Positions 28,664 to 36,840 of a stretch of DNA of 64,000 bases are shown piece by piece. Each line of letters opens with the position of its first letter. Positions within the stretch are counted from its first letter, which is position 1. The translations under genes and the position numbers were made by a program. The notes beneath the pieces were generated by a model. It was not told where the DNA came from, ran no database searches, and worked only from the letters and a program-made list of their open reading frames with translations. This DNA is from an uncultured Planctomycetota bacterium. GTDB lineage: Bacteria; Planctomycetota; Phycisphaerae; UBA1845; Fen-1342. The stretch spans positions 1 to 64,000 of the forward strand of contig CAADGL010000013.1 of assembly GCA_900696525.1 (NCBI GenBank). The letters are read 5' to 3'.

Positions 28664-28782
28664 GCGCGTACGAGCCGCGAGCGCCAGCGAGTGGCGCCGC
28701 GAATGGTGCGCGTACGAGCCGCGAGCGCCAGCGAGTGGCGCCGCGAATGGTGCGCGTACGAGCCGCGAGCGCCAGCGAGTGG
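28664..28782. repeat. 44-bp tandem repeat A, about 2.7 copies
   Basis: Copies start at 28664, 28708 and 28752. The first two are identical, and the third diverges after its first 30 bases. The unit begins GCGCGTACGAGCCGCGAGCG and contains CCAGCGAGTGGCG. A 28-base inverted copy lies at 29021-29048. Confidence 0.92.
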
Positions 28783-28821
28783 AGCAAGGGAAATACGGGC
28801 ACTGCTCGAGCGTGAGCGATG

Positions 28822-28931
28822 CCTCACGCGCTTGCGCTCGCGGCCTCACGCGCTTGCGCTCGCGGCCTCACGCGCTTGCGCTCGCGGCCTCACGCGCTTG
28901 CGCTCGCGGCTTCACGCGCTTGCGCTCGCGG
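28822..28931. repeat. 22-bp tandem repeat B, five copies
   Basis: Five head-to-tail copies of a 22-base unit (CCTCACGCGCTTGCGCTCGC plus GG) start at 28822, 28844, 28866, 28888 and 28910. The first four are identical and the last differs at one base. There are no spacers, so it is not a CRISPR array. Confidence 0.95.
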
Positions 28932-29020
28932 CTCGTTACGGAGACACGGCTCTTGCCCGCGGCTCTCTGCGGAGTTGCACCGTGTTTCGTGCGCGTGTGG
29001 CGCGGCGCTGACGGTCGTTA

Positions 29021-29048
29021 CGCCACTCGCTGGCGCTCGCGGCTCGTA
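29021..29048 (-). repeat. Inverted copy of repeat A
   Basis: The 28 bases are the exact reverse complement of the central part of unit A (with CGCCACTCGCTGGCGCTCGC at its left end). Arrays A and this copy therefore bracket array B as inverted repeats about 350 bases apart. Confidence 0.9.
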
Positions 29049-29050
29049 GG

Positions 29051-29114
<64 letters not shown>

Positions 29115-29115
<1 letters not shown>

Positions 29116-30290
29116 CAGGGCGATCGCAGGCTGGCGAGGAACGAGGCCATGTTCTTGTGGGGCGACATGCGCTCGACAAGGGCCTGGATCTGCTTGGCCG
29201 GCGGCATATCGTGCAGTTGCCGGCGGAGCATGTGCGACTTGGCCAGCGCGTCGGGCCGCAGCAGCTTCTCTTCCTTGCGAGTGCCCGACTGTTGCAGGTC
29301 CATCGCCGGCCAGATGCGCATGTTGGCCAGGTCGCGGTCGAGCACCAGCTCCATGTTCCCGGTGCCCTTGAACTCCTGGAAGATGAAGTCATCGGCCCGG
29401 CTGCCCGTGTCGATCAGGGCCGTGGCCAGGATCGTCAGCGAGCCCCCGTGCTCGACGTTGCGGGCGGCGCCGAAGATCTGCTTGGGCTCCTGCAAGGCGC
29501 GGATGTCGAGCCCGCCCGTCATCGTCCGGCCGCTGCTGCCAATGAAGGTGTTGAAGGCGCGGGCCAGGCGCGTGATCGAATCGAGCAGGATGACGATATG
29601 CTGCCCAGCCTCGACCATCCGCCGGGCGCGCTCGATCATCAGCCGCGCGATGCGCACGTGGGCGGTGGCGTCGTGGTCGTTGCTGCTGGCCACGACCTCG
29701 CCGCGGACGTTGCGGCGCATCTCGGTCACTTCCTCCGGCCGCTCGTCGATCAGCAGCACCAGCATGTACACCTCGGGGTGGTTCACCGCGATCCCGTGCG
29801 CCATCTGCTGGAGAAGGATCGTCTTGCCGGTCCGCGGCGGGGCGACGATCAGCCCGCGCTGCCCGCGGCCGATCGGCGTGAAGAGATCGACGATGCGCAT
29901 CGTCACCGGCCCGCCCTCGGTATCGAAGTGCAGCGACTCGGTCGGATCGACCGCGGTCGTGTCCGCCAGCGGCGTCGGGGCGCGCCACTCGCCCACCGGC
30001 ACGCCGTTGATCGTCTCGAGCTTCGCCAGGCGCGTCGATCGCCCGTTTCGTCCCGATAGCACCTCGCTCGGCCCCGCCAGCGTTTCACCGCCACGCAGCT
30101 CGTACTTGCGCACCCACTCCGGCGGCACCTGCGGGTCGGATGATCTCGCGGCGTAGTTGCGCTTCGGGTCGCGCAGAAATGCCGAGCCCTTGTCCTGAAG
30201 CTCCAGCACGCCCTCCACCGGGCCGCCGCCCGCGAGCGCAGGCTCGCTGTGCTTGCGTGCGTGCTCGCGCATCCTGTGTGACTTCCGCAT
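29115..30290 (-). CDS. rho: Transcription termination factor Rho
   Basis: Rho is the hexameric RNA helicase that ends transcription at untranslated RNA. The 391-residue protein has the cold-shock-like RNA-binding domain (VEGVLEL, KGSAFLRD, about 25-110) and the ATPase core. The P-loop is APPRTGKT (150-157). Q-loop and R-loop regions follow, with SGRTMTGGLD and the conserved GTGNMEL. The N-terminal three-helix Rho_N domain is essentially absent; only about 24 basic residues precede the RNA-binding domain. ATGs at 30290 and 30272 are both possible; I chose the first. Confidence 0.96.
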
Positions 30291-30444
30291 GGCCGGCCTT
30301 GATTCGCGGGCTGCTGCTAACCGGGGAGCGAAGCAGACGGCGGAGAAAACGGACGCCTCGGCGTCCCTGCCAGACATCGGCAGTGTAACGCGGACCGGGT
30401 GACTTGGCTACTGGCTCGCTCCTCTGAAATTCAACCCGATGATT

Positions 30445-31437
30445 CTACTCTCCGGAACCGGCGGGCGCCGACGCCTCCTGCCCCGCCGGCTCGGCCAGCC
30501 GCGACTCGTACAGCTCCGGCCGGCGCTTCTCGCCGATCGTCAGGAGCGCCCGGCCGTCGTGTGAGTAGCACAGCCCCTCGCCCTGCTCCTCCGCGGCCAG
30601 GAGCAGCCGGCTGTAGGGCCGCGCGAAGATCGAATCGAAGTCCTCCGGACCCGTCCCGTCCGGCAGCGAAAGCTCGATCCCGCCGCCGTAGGTCCGCACC
30701 GCAACGTGCCGCCCGCCGGCCGCGATATCGGCCGCCGTCACCATGTTGGCCGCGGGCAGGCCCGGCGGAAGGCGAATGATCGCGATCCGCCGGAGGACGT
30801 TCTCCCCTTCGGTCTTCCAGGGCGCGTCCAGCCGGTAGACCTCCGTCTGGCCATCCTCGCGCTTCGTCAGCACATAGCCGTGGCCCGTAGCCGGGTGAAC
30901 AAAGAAGGCCTCGGCGTTTCGCGGGCCGTCCTCGTAGCGCAGGGCGTAGGCCCGCGGCGTGATCTCGACCGTAGGCGGCCGGGACGCGGCGGGAGCGCTG
31001 GCGGGCGACTCCACATGGCGGCGCAGCTCGTCGGGCTCGGCGAAGCGATAGAGCCGTAGGTCCGTGCGCCGGCCGGCGTTGTCGCCGATGTCCGCCACGC
31101 ACACGTCGACGCCGCCCGTGGCGCCAGGTGCGATCGCGATGTCCTCCCAATCGACGTTTTCGGCCCCTTTCAGGTGCAGCACGGCGCGCGTACGGCCCGA
31201 GCGATCAACCACGAAGACGCGCGGCTGGTCGCCGGAGTCGTTGTGGACGTAGAGCAGGCCGGGCCAGCGGCGGCTGGCGACGATGCCGGAGGCCTCGCGG
31301 ATGCTCCGGTCCTCGACGACGGCGATGGGCTCTGGCGGCTCAAAACGCCGCGCGGCCGCACCCGGTGCGGCGTCGGGACGCACCGTCTGGAGGAGCATGC
31401 CCAGCGCCGGCAGCAGCACCCAGACACAAGCGTTCAT
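30445..31437 (-). CDS. Secreted protein with propeller-like repeats, function unknown
   Basis: This 330-residue exported protein has a signal peptide (about 1-18). Its repeated strand pattern includes LLYVHNDSGD, VFVVDRSGRTRAVL, WEDIAI, and GYVLTKREDGQTEVYRL. This looks like a beta-propeller of the SdiA-regulated or esterase-like type, but I cannot fix the family. Its ATG overlaps the stop of the preceding gene (ATGA), so the two are coupled. Confidence 0.65.
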   Translation of the reverse strand: MNACVWVLLPALGMLLQTVRPDAAPGAAARRFEPPEPIAVVEDRSIREASGIVASRRWPGLLYVHNDSGDQPRVFVVDRSGRTRAVLHLKGAENVDWEDIAIAPGATGGVDVCVADIGDNAGRRTDLRLYRFAEPDELRRHVESPASAPAASRPPTVEITPRAYALRYEDGPRNAEAFFVHPATGHGYVLTKREDGQTEVYRLDAPWKTEGENVLRRIAIIRLPPGLPAANMVTAADIAAGGRHVAVRTYGGGIELSLPDGTGPEDFDSIFARPYSRLLLAAEEQGEGLCYSHDGRALLTIGEKRRPELYESRLAEPAGQEASAPAGSGE

Positions 31438-32051
31438 CGCCGTCTCATCAAGCTGGTGTAATCTTCGTAGGCGTAGCGGCCGGCGTGCTGATGAAAGAGC
31501 GTGCCGAGCTTCTCGGGCAGCGTCTTGAGCCCGGTTTCCTTGAGGTACTTGCCGATCTTGGCGTCTTCGGTGAGCAGCATCGAGCCGCTCAGCGGCCACT
31601 GCCTCGGGTTCAGCTCCTCGGCGATCAGCGCCGGCGAGCGAATGAGCACCTTCCGCAGTCCCGAGCTGAAAGCCCGGGTCCAAGCCTGCACGGCGCGCAG
31701 CAGGTTGACGAAGTTGCCGCGCTCGCGCCGGCCCTTCGCCAGGAAGTCGCGGAGCGTCTCCGACAGCCCCGGGTTCTCCGTCAGCATGATGTAGAAATGA
31801 TTCAGCGGATCGCTCTGCTCGCTGACGCGCCGCAGGTCGCTGAGCATGTGGTGCACGTGCGCCTCCAGCGCCAGCAGCGCCCGCGCCATCTCCCCCAGCG
31901 CCTCACCCGCACGCGCCGCCGCCTCGGCATCGCCCGGCGGCTGGGCAGGGAGCAGCTCCGGAACCTGCTCCCGCACGGCCCCCCAAAGGGCCGCCAGTGG
32001 CTCGCCGGCGGCGACGGGGCCATTCGCCGGGTTGCCCGCCTGGTCGCTCAT
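31434..32051 (-). CDS. Conserved-looking alpha-helical protein of unknown function
   Basis: This 205-residue cytosolic protein is mostly helical, with an Ala/Pro-rich N-terminus and a better-structured C-terminal half (LNHFYIMLTENPG, GRYAYEDYTSL). I do not recognise the family. Two in-frame ATGs exist; the one at 32051 has GGAG at a good distance, and the one at 32057 sits too close. It overlaps the next gene by four bases and follows the radical SAM gene by about 58. Confidence 0.55.
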   Translation of the reverse strand: MSDQAGNPANGPVAAGEPLAALWGAVREQVPELLPAQPPGDAEAAARAGEALGEMARALLALEAHVHHMLSDLRRVSEQSDPLNHFYIMLTENPGLSETLRDFLAKGRRERGNFVNLLRAVQAWTRAFSSGLRKVLIRSPALIAEELNPRQWPLSGSMLLTEDAKIGKYLKETGLKTLPEKLGTLFHQHAGRYAYEDYTSLMRRR

Positions 32052-32109
32052 CGCCATCTCCTCTCCCCCGATCAGGGCCAGGCCCGATCCCGACGGGCCG
32101 TCGGCGTCT

Positions 32110-33180
32110 TTATCCGCGCACGATGTCGCCCGAGTAGATCGCGTTGGGCATCACTTCGCACTCGGCCCAGCAGCCGGGGCACTTGTCGACCCAGGCGCGC
32201 GAGGCCGTCGCAGCGCCGTTGTGCCACACGTCCTCGAACGACTGGTGCAGCAGGTTCCCGACCCGCTCGGTGTTGAACTGGCAGACCGGCACGCCGCCGT
32301 CCGGCAGGATGCGAATATGGCTGCGGAGCGCGACGCAGCGCGGGTTGGGACGGGCGGGCGACTCGCCGCGGAGCCGGGCCCGCAGACCGCGCAGGTAGTA
32401 CCGCTTGCCCCAGCGCAGCATCGGGCTGCCGAACCCGTTGACCCGCGCCAGCTCCTGCTCCACGAAGCCCAGCACATCGGCGCCCGCCAGCAGCGGATGC
32501 AGCGGGTATCCGGTCGGCACAATCAGGTGCTCGGCCTTGCGCCCGCGCAGCTTCGCCCCGTACATGGCCGAGTCCGCGTACGCCAGCACCGAGTGGACGT
32601 CGACGTTCCATTCGCCCATTCGGCGGCGCAGCTCCTGGTTGTCGGCGAGCGACTGCGGCGAGATGACGGTGTGGTTGGCGCTGACCTCGACGCCGAATCG
32701 CTCGCGCAGCCCCACCAGGCGCCGCACGGTCTCGGTGGCGCCGGCGAAGGTGACCTCCTCGCCGCGGTTGCGGTCGTGCTCGGCTTCGAGGCCGTCGAAC
32801 GAGACCATGAAGCGGAGCATCTGCGGCCGGCTGAAACCCTCGACCATCTCGACGACGCGCTCCGGGAACGAGCCGTTCGTCGTCACGTGAATCACGAAGG
32901 GTTGCGACCGCTCGCGCACCGCCTCGGCGATCTCGAGCATGTCCTCGCGCAGGAACGGCTCGCCGCCCGTCAGCCGCACCACGTCCAGCCGCCCGATCTT
33001 GCCGAAGACGGTCGCCACTTCGGCCGGTGTCAACTCGTCGCCGGGCTTCAGCCGCCACGAATCGCACATCTGGCAGCGCGCGTTGCAGCGGTAGCAGACC
33101 AGGTAGGTGCACCACGATGGGCGCGGCACGCGGCCCAGCCGGTTCTGGAGCACGGACAGGGCCAGCGACACCGGACGCAT
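32110..33180 (-). CDS. Radical SAM protein with SPASM-like C-terminus
   Basis: This 356-residue protein has the radical SAM cluster motif C32-x3-C36-x2-C39 (CNARCQMC), the GGEP motif (TGGEPFLRED), and a later set of cysteines (CVALRS, VCQFN, KCPGCWAEC). The later set suggests one or two auxiliary clusters as in SPASM/Twitch proteins. These enzymes modify peptides, cofactors or nucleic acids. The start has GGGGGA upstream. It lies 12 bases after the glycosyltransferase gene, which hints at a shared pathway; the substrate is unknown. Confidence 0.85.
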   Translation of the reverse strand: MRPVSLALSVLQNRLGRVPRPSWCTYLVCYRCNARCQMCDSWRLKPGDELTPAEVATVFGKIGRLDVVRLTGGEPFLREDMLEIAEAVRERSQPFVIHVTTNGSFPERVVEMVEGFSRPQMLRFMVSFDGLEAEHDRNRGEEVTFAGATETVRRLVGLRERFGVEVSANHTVISPQSLADNQELRRRMGEWNVDVHSVLAYADSAMYGAKLRGRKAEHLIVPTGYPLHPLLAGADVLGFVEQELARVNGFGSPMLRWGKRYYLRGLRARLRGESPARPNPRCVALRSHIRILPDGGVPVCQFNTERVGNLLHQSFEDVWHNGAATASRAWVDKCPGCWAECEVMPNAIYSGDIVRG

Positions 33181-33192
33181 CAGTCCCCCGAC

Positions 33193-34302
33193 CTAGCCGC
33201 CCACCGCGGCCGTCTGCGGCGGCAGCCCGACCCCCGGCCGCGTCGTCAACTCCGCGATGAAGCGCTCGACCGCCGCCAGCGCCTCGGTCCGTCCGTCACG
33301 CTGGTGCTGCCGGATGCGCGCCGCGAAACGCTGCTCCTGCGCCAGGAAGGCACGGATCGCCGCCGCGCTGATCGCGTCGGCGGCAATGCGCATGCCGATT
33401 CCCATTCGCTCGAGCTCCGCCGCGTTCAGGCGCTGCTCCACGCAGTCCTCCGGCATTACCAGCATCGGCTTTCCAAGGTGCAGCGCTTCGCCAACGAGCT
33501 GGTTGCCCGCCGTGCTGATCACCGCCCGGCAGCCGGCCAGGTCTTCGATGAAGGGCAGATTGCTCGGCGGGCGGAAATCGAGATTGCCCTGCGAGCCCTG
33601 CCGCTGCGTCCCGTACACCAGCACCCGGCACTCGAGCCCGCGCAACGCCGCCTCGACCCGCGGCGTGAACTGGTGCACGCCGTTGTTGAGATAGACCAGC
33701 AGGAACGCGCCGGGCCGCGGCTGAACGCTGAGCACTTGCGGGCGCAGCATCGGCCCGACCACGCACACGCCCGGGCGCGCCGGCGGCGCGTCGTAGAAGC
33801 TCGAGACAATCACGCGCTGCGGCTGGCCCATCAGCGCCTTGTACACCAGCACGTCGCGCCGGCTCAGCAGCCGGTCTCCCCACGGCAGCGGCGGCCGGCA
33901 GTACGCCATCACGCCGAAGTGATCGAACCCGATCCGCGGTACGTGCAGCCGCCGCGCCACCCGGTGCGTGTAGGGCTCGGCGTCGGAGATGACGACGTCG
34001 GGGCGGAAGTCGCGGACGGCGTCGAGCACCATCTGGAACGCCGGCCCGCGCAGGATCAGGTCGAGCACCGCGGGCAGGTTGCGCTTGAAGGTCTGCCAGT
34101 TCGATCGGCGGCCGCGGGGACCGTAGTAATAGCCGAGCGTTGGAATGCGCACGACGGGCAGGTCCGGCCAGATCGCGGCGTAGGCCTCACCACCGGCGAG
34201 GATCAGCACCTCGTGCAGGCGGCGCAGCTCGGGCAGCACGCTCAGCGAGCGCGTCGCGTGTCCGCGTCCGTATCCGTGAACGCCGTAGACGATCCGCGCC
34301 AA
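33193..34302 (-). CDS. GT1-like glycosyltransferase
   Basis: This 369-residue protein resembles MurG/UDP-glycosyltransferase-like GT-B enzymes. It has an N-terminal GYGRGHATR loop, a central DVVISDAEPYTHRVARR segment, and a C-terminal donor-site region with STAGNQLVGEALHLGKPMLV. I set the start at TTG 34302, because GGGGAG precedes it and the protein then begins with its first strand (LARIVYGVHG). An upstream ATG at 34404 would add a basic stretch that looks non-coding. The acceptor is unknown. Confidence 0.78.
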   Translation of the reverse strand: MARIVYGVHGYGRGHATRSLSVLPELRRLHEVLILAGGEAYAAIWPDLPVVRIPTLGYYYGPRGRRSNWQTFKRNLPAVLDLILRGPAFQMVLDAVRDFRPDVVISDAEPYTHRVARRLHVPRIGFDHFGVMAYCRPPLPWGDRLLSRRDVLVYKALMGQPQRVIVSSFYDAPPARPGVCVVGPMLRPQVLSVQPRPGAFLLVYLNNGVHQFTPRVEAALRGLECRVLVYGTQRQGSQGNLDFRPPSNLPFIEDLAGCRAVISTAGNQLVGEALHLGKPMLVMPEDCVEQRLNAAELERMGIGMRIAADAISAAAIRAFLAQEQRFAARIRQHQRDGRTEALAAVERFIAELTTRPGVGLPPQTAAVGG

Positions 34303-34414
34303 GCCAGTCTCCCCGAGGGTTCGAGGTGGCGTCGATGTCGACGCGCGGCAGGATAACGGCGATCGACGGCGGATTCCACTTCCCACGTGCGAGCGTCGCG
34401 CCAAGGGGCGGAGT

Positions 34415-34762
34415 TCAGAGCAGGGAGGCGTACGCCTCGGGGCTGAAGCCTACGAGCAGCACGCGGCCGCGGCGAATGGCCGGCGCCCGCAGATTTCCGG
34501 TCGGGCCGAGCAGGACGGCGGCCAGTTCGTCGTCCGGGGGGTCACTCCCGCGGATGTCGAAGCGCTGAATGCGCTTGCCGCGGGCGACGATCAGCGTCGA
34601 GACGGCGCGGGCCAGCTTCAGCGCCGCGGCGCGATCGACCTTGTGCCGGCCGGCGTCGGTGATCTCTGCCGGCTGCACGTCGTGGTGCGCAAGAAACTCC
34701 TGCGCTCGGCCGCAGGAGGTTCAGCCCTTGCGGTGGTAGTACCAGTCGGCCCGGGTGGCCAT
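34415..34762 (-). CDS. ArsC/Spx-family selenoprotein (in-frame TGA as selenocysteine)
   Basis: Reading from the ATG at 34762 through a TGA at 34721-34723 to the stop at 34415 gives 115 residues, the normal length for the ArsC/Spx thioredoxin-fold family. Residues 6-17 read DWYYHRKGUTSC, which puts the TGA (U14) at the first position of the redox C-x2-C motif. After it come RAQEFLAHH and, near the end, GPTGNLRAPAIRRG, as in ArsC-like proteins. GAGG precedes the ATG at the right spacing, 14 bases after the upstream peptidase stop. A SECIS-like hairpin lies at 34687-34705. A GTG at 34678 would begin past the active site. Disulfide or selenide redox chemistry is inferred; true arsenate reduction is not shown. 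Confidence 0.85.
34687..34705 (-). promoter_or_regulatory. Candidate bacterial SECIS hairpin
   Basis: On the mRNA, GCGCAGGA pairs with TCTTGCGC (8 bp with one G-U) around a three-base GUU loop (34695-34697). The loop starts 24 nt after the UGA. As I recall the published bacterial SECIS model, the apical loop should lie 16-37 nt after the UGA and have a G among its first two bases; both hold here. A competing 8-bp hairpin (34697-34718) overlaps it. Confidence 0.72.
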
Positions 34763-34776
34763 CCTTGCCTCTATCA

Positions 34777-36702
34777 TTACTTCGGCCCGTCCGGGCCGGC
34801 CAGCTTCACCTTCAGCGTCACCTTCTCGCCCTGCCGCCGCACGACGATCTGAACCTCGTCACCCGGGTTGAAGGCCGACATCGCCGCCATGTACTCCTGC
34901 ACGTCGCCGATGTCCTTGTCACCGATCTGGATGATGCGGTCGCCGTCCTTCATCCCCGCCTGTGCCGCCGGCTGGTTCGGCACGACGCTCTCGACCAGCA
35001 TGCCCGGCTCATCGCTCTCGGCGTAGGACGGCATGATGCCCAGGCGCACACGGGCGCGGCGGGGCGGGGCGGGCGGCTCGGCGGGCGGGGTCTGGGGCTT
35101 GGCGGGCTGGTTCTCGGCGGCCTGCTCGCGGGCCGCCTGCTCGGCGGCGGCGGCGGCGGGGCTGTTGCGGCGAGCACGGCCGCGCTCCTTGTAGACCGGC
35201 CCCTGCTCCGCCATGGCCATGCGGTGCGACAGGCGGTACGCGAACTGGAGCACCTGCGTCGCGCCCTCGGCGTTGATCAGCTCCCAGTCGTCCTCGGGCT
35301 TGTGATACTCCTCGTGCAGGCCGGTGAAGGGGAACATGACCGGCGTGCCCTTCTCGTAGAACGACGCGTGATCGCTGTTGCCGAACATGCTGGAGCCGAG
35401 CTTGTACTGGAGACTCAGCTCGCCGGCGAGCTCCTCGGCCAGCGCCTCGAATCCTTCGCCCGTGTCGGCCCCGTATATCTCGAACGACTCAGGCCGGTAG
35501 CGCCCGATCATGTCCAGGTTCATCATGAACTTGATGCGGCTGTAGTCCACGGTCGGGTTGTCGACAAAATGCTTGCTGCCCAGCAGGCCCATCTCCTCGG
35601 CGCTGAACGTCATGAAGAGGATGCCGCGGCGCGGCGGGGGCTGATGGCTGAAGGCCGTCACGAGCTCGAGCACGCCCGAGGTGCCCGAGGCATTGTCGTC
35701 GGCGCCGTTGTAGATGATCGTCTTGTCTTCCTCGTCGCGCATGCCGAGGTGGTCGTAGTGGGCGCCGATGACGATGAGCTCGTCGGTCTGGCCGGCGCCG
35801 GGCAGCAGGCCGATGACGTTGCGGGCCTTGATGACGTTCGCCTCCAGCCCGGTCGCGATCCGCACCTTCACCCCCTTCAGGTCGGTGGACAGCGACTGAC
35901 GCCCCTCGTCCAGCTCCTGCGTCAGCGTCGCCAGGTCCGGCATGCCCGCACGCTTCAGCAGCGCCTCGGCCACCTCGCGCTTCACCTGGATCATCGGCAA
36001 CTCGTAGCTCTGCCGCGCGAAGCGCGACGAGAACTCGTACAGCTCGTCCTTGTCGGGGTCGCGGTTCGGCGGATTGACGATGATGATCGCCTTGGCCCCC
36101 TTGTCCGCCGCGATGCGCGCCTTGCGCGAGAACATCGAGTGCGACGAAGGCGTCGAGCCGCCGAAGACCGCGTTCGGGTCGGCGTCTTTCGGCTCGTAGC
36201 GCATCATCAGCAGCACCTTGCCCGTCGCGTCGAAGCCCGCGTAGTCGTCGAAGTTGTAACGCTCCGCCGAGATGCCGTAGCCGGCGAAGGCCAGCGGCCC
36301 CTCGATGTCACCCAGCGCGCTGAACGGCAGCGGCCGCCAATCGGCGTCCACCTTCCACGCCGCATCGAGCCCCTCGACCTTGAAGTCCGCCTTGTCGCGC
36401 ACCAGGTTCTTGCCGCGGCGGATGTCGAAGGACTGGAAGTAGGTCCCGTTGTCGCCGGCCGGCTTGAGCCCGTGGGCCTTGAAGTGATCCGCGATGTACT
36501 CGGCGGCCTTCTCGATGCCCTCCTGTCCGGGCCCGCGCCCCCCCCACTCGTCACTCGCCAGCCGCTTGACGTGGTCGCGGTAGGCCTCGGCGGAGAACGT
36601 GACGCCGCCGGCCCCCCCGGCCAGCACCAGGCTGGGAGCAACGGCCAAGAGCAAGGCAAGCAGCGCGCTGCGCACGTGAGCGCGAGTGACAGGGCGGTCC
36701 AT
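34777..36702 (-). CDS. Secreted M28 peptidase with PDZ domain
   Basis: This 641-residue exported peptidase has a signal peptide (about 1-30) and an M28 domain. An inserted PA-like segment (FAGYGISAERYNFDDYAG through about 260) lies within it. The zinc ligands are in AHYDHLG, ADDNASG, SAEEMG, LDMIG and EEYHKPEDD. An Ala/Gln/Pro linker leads to a C-terminal PDZ domain (LGIMPSYAESDEPGMLVESV). The start at ATG 36702 gives the signal peptide; GAGG lies upstream. It is the first gene of a run that continues with the ArsC-family selenoprotein 14 bases later. Confidence 0.92.
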   Translation of the reverse strand: MDRPVTRAHVRSALLALLLAVAPSLVLAGGAGGVTFSAEAYRDHVKRLASDEWGGRGPGQEGIEKAAEYIADHFKAHGLKPAGDNGTYFQSFDIRRGKNLVRDKADFKVEGLDAAWKVDADWRPLPFSALGDIEGPLAFAGYGISAERYNFDDYAGFDATGKVLLMMRYEPKDADPNAVFGGSTPSSHSMFSRKARIAADKGAKAIIIVNPPNRDPDKDELYEFSSRFARQSYELPMIQVKREVAEALLKRAGMPDLATLTQELDEGRQSLSTDLKGVKVRIATGLEANVIKARNVIGLLPGAGQTDELIVIGAHYDHLGMRDEEDKTIIYNGADDNASGTSGVLELVTAFSHQPPPRRGILFMTFSAEEMGLLGSKHFVDNPTVDYSRIKFMMNLDMIGRYRPESFEIYGADTGEGFEALAEELAGELSLQYKLGSSMFGNSDHASFYEKGTPVMFPFTGLHEEYHKPEDDWELINAEGATQVLQFAYRLSHRMAMAEQGPVYKERGRARRNSPAAAAAEQAAREQAAENQPAKPQTPPAEPPAPPRRARVRLGIMPSYAESDEPGMLVESVVPNQPAAQAGMKDGDRIIQIGDKDIGDVQEYMAAMSAFNPGDEVQIVVRRQGEKVTLKVKLAGPDGPK

Positions 36703-36840
36703 ACCGGCGGTCCTCGTGAAGAACGGTGATGAGTCGGCCACGCCGTCAGTCTAGCACGCCAGGCGCCCCTCGGCCAAGCCCCCGGCGGCCCATCCGGGCG
36801 GCCGGAGGCAGCCGAAACGGCCTGTCCGCGGGCGTCGCAG

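Noticed and set aside
28822..28931. Possible CRISPR array
   Set aside because: The 22-bp units are directly adjacent with no spacers, and there are no cas genes.
34415..34678. Truncated 87-residue ArsC-like gene starting at GTG 34678
   Set aside because: That start would drop the ATG, the ribosome-binding site and the active-site motif, all of which are intact upstream; read-through of the TGA explains the data better.
34721..34723. TGA as a plain nonsense mutation or sequencing error
   Set aside because: The codon sits exactly where the family has a redox Cys, with a SECIS-like hairpin after it. It cannot be excluded by sequence alone, so it is kept as the alternative in the findings.
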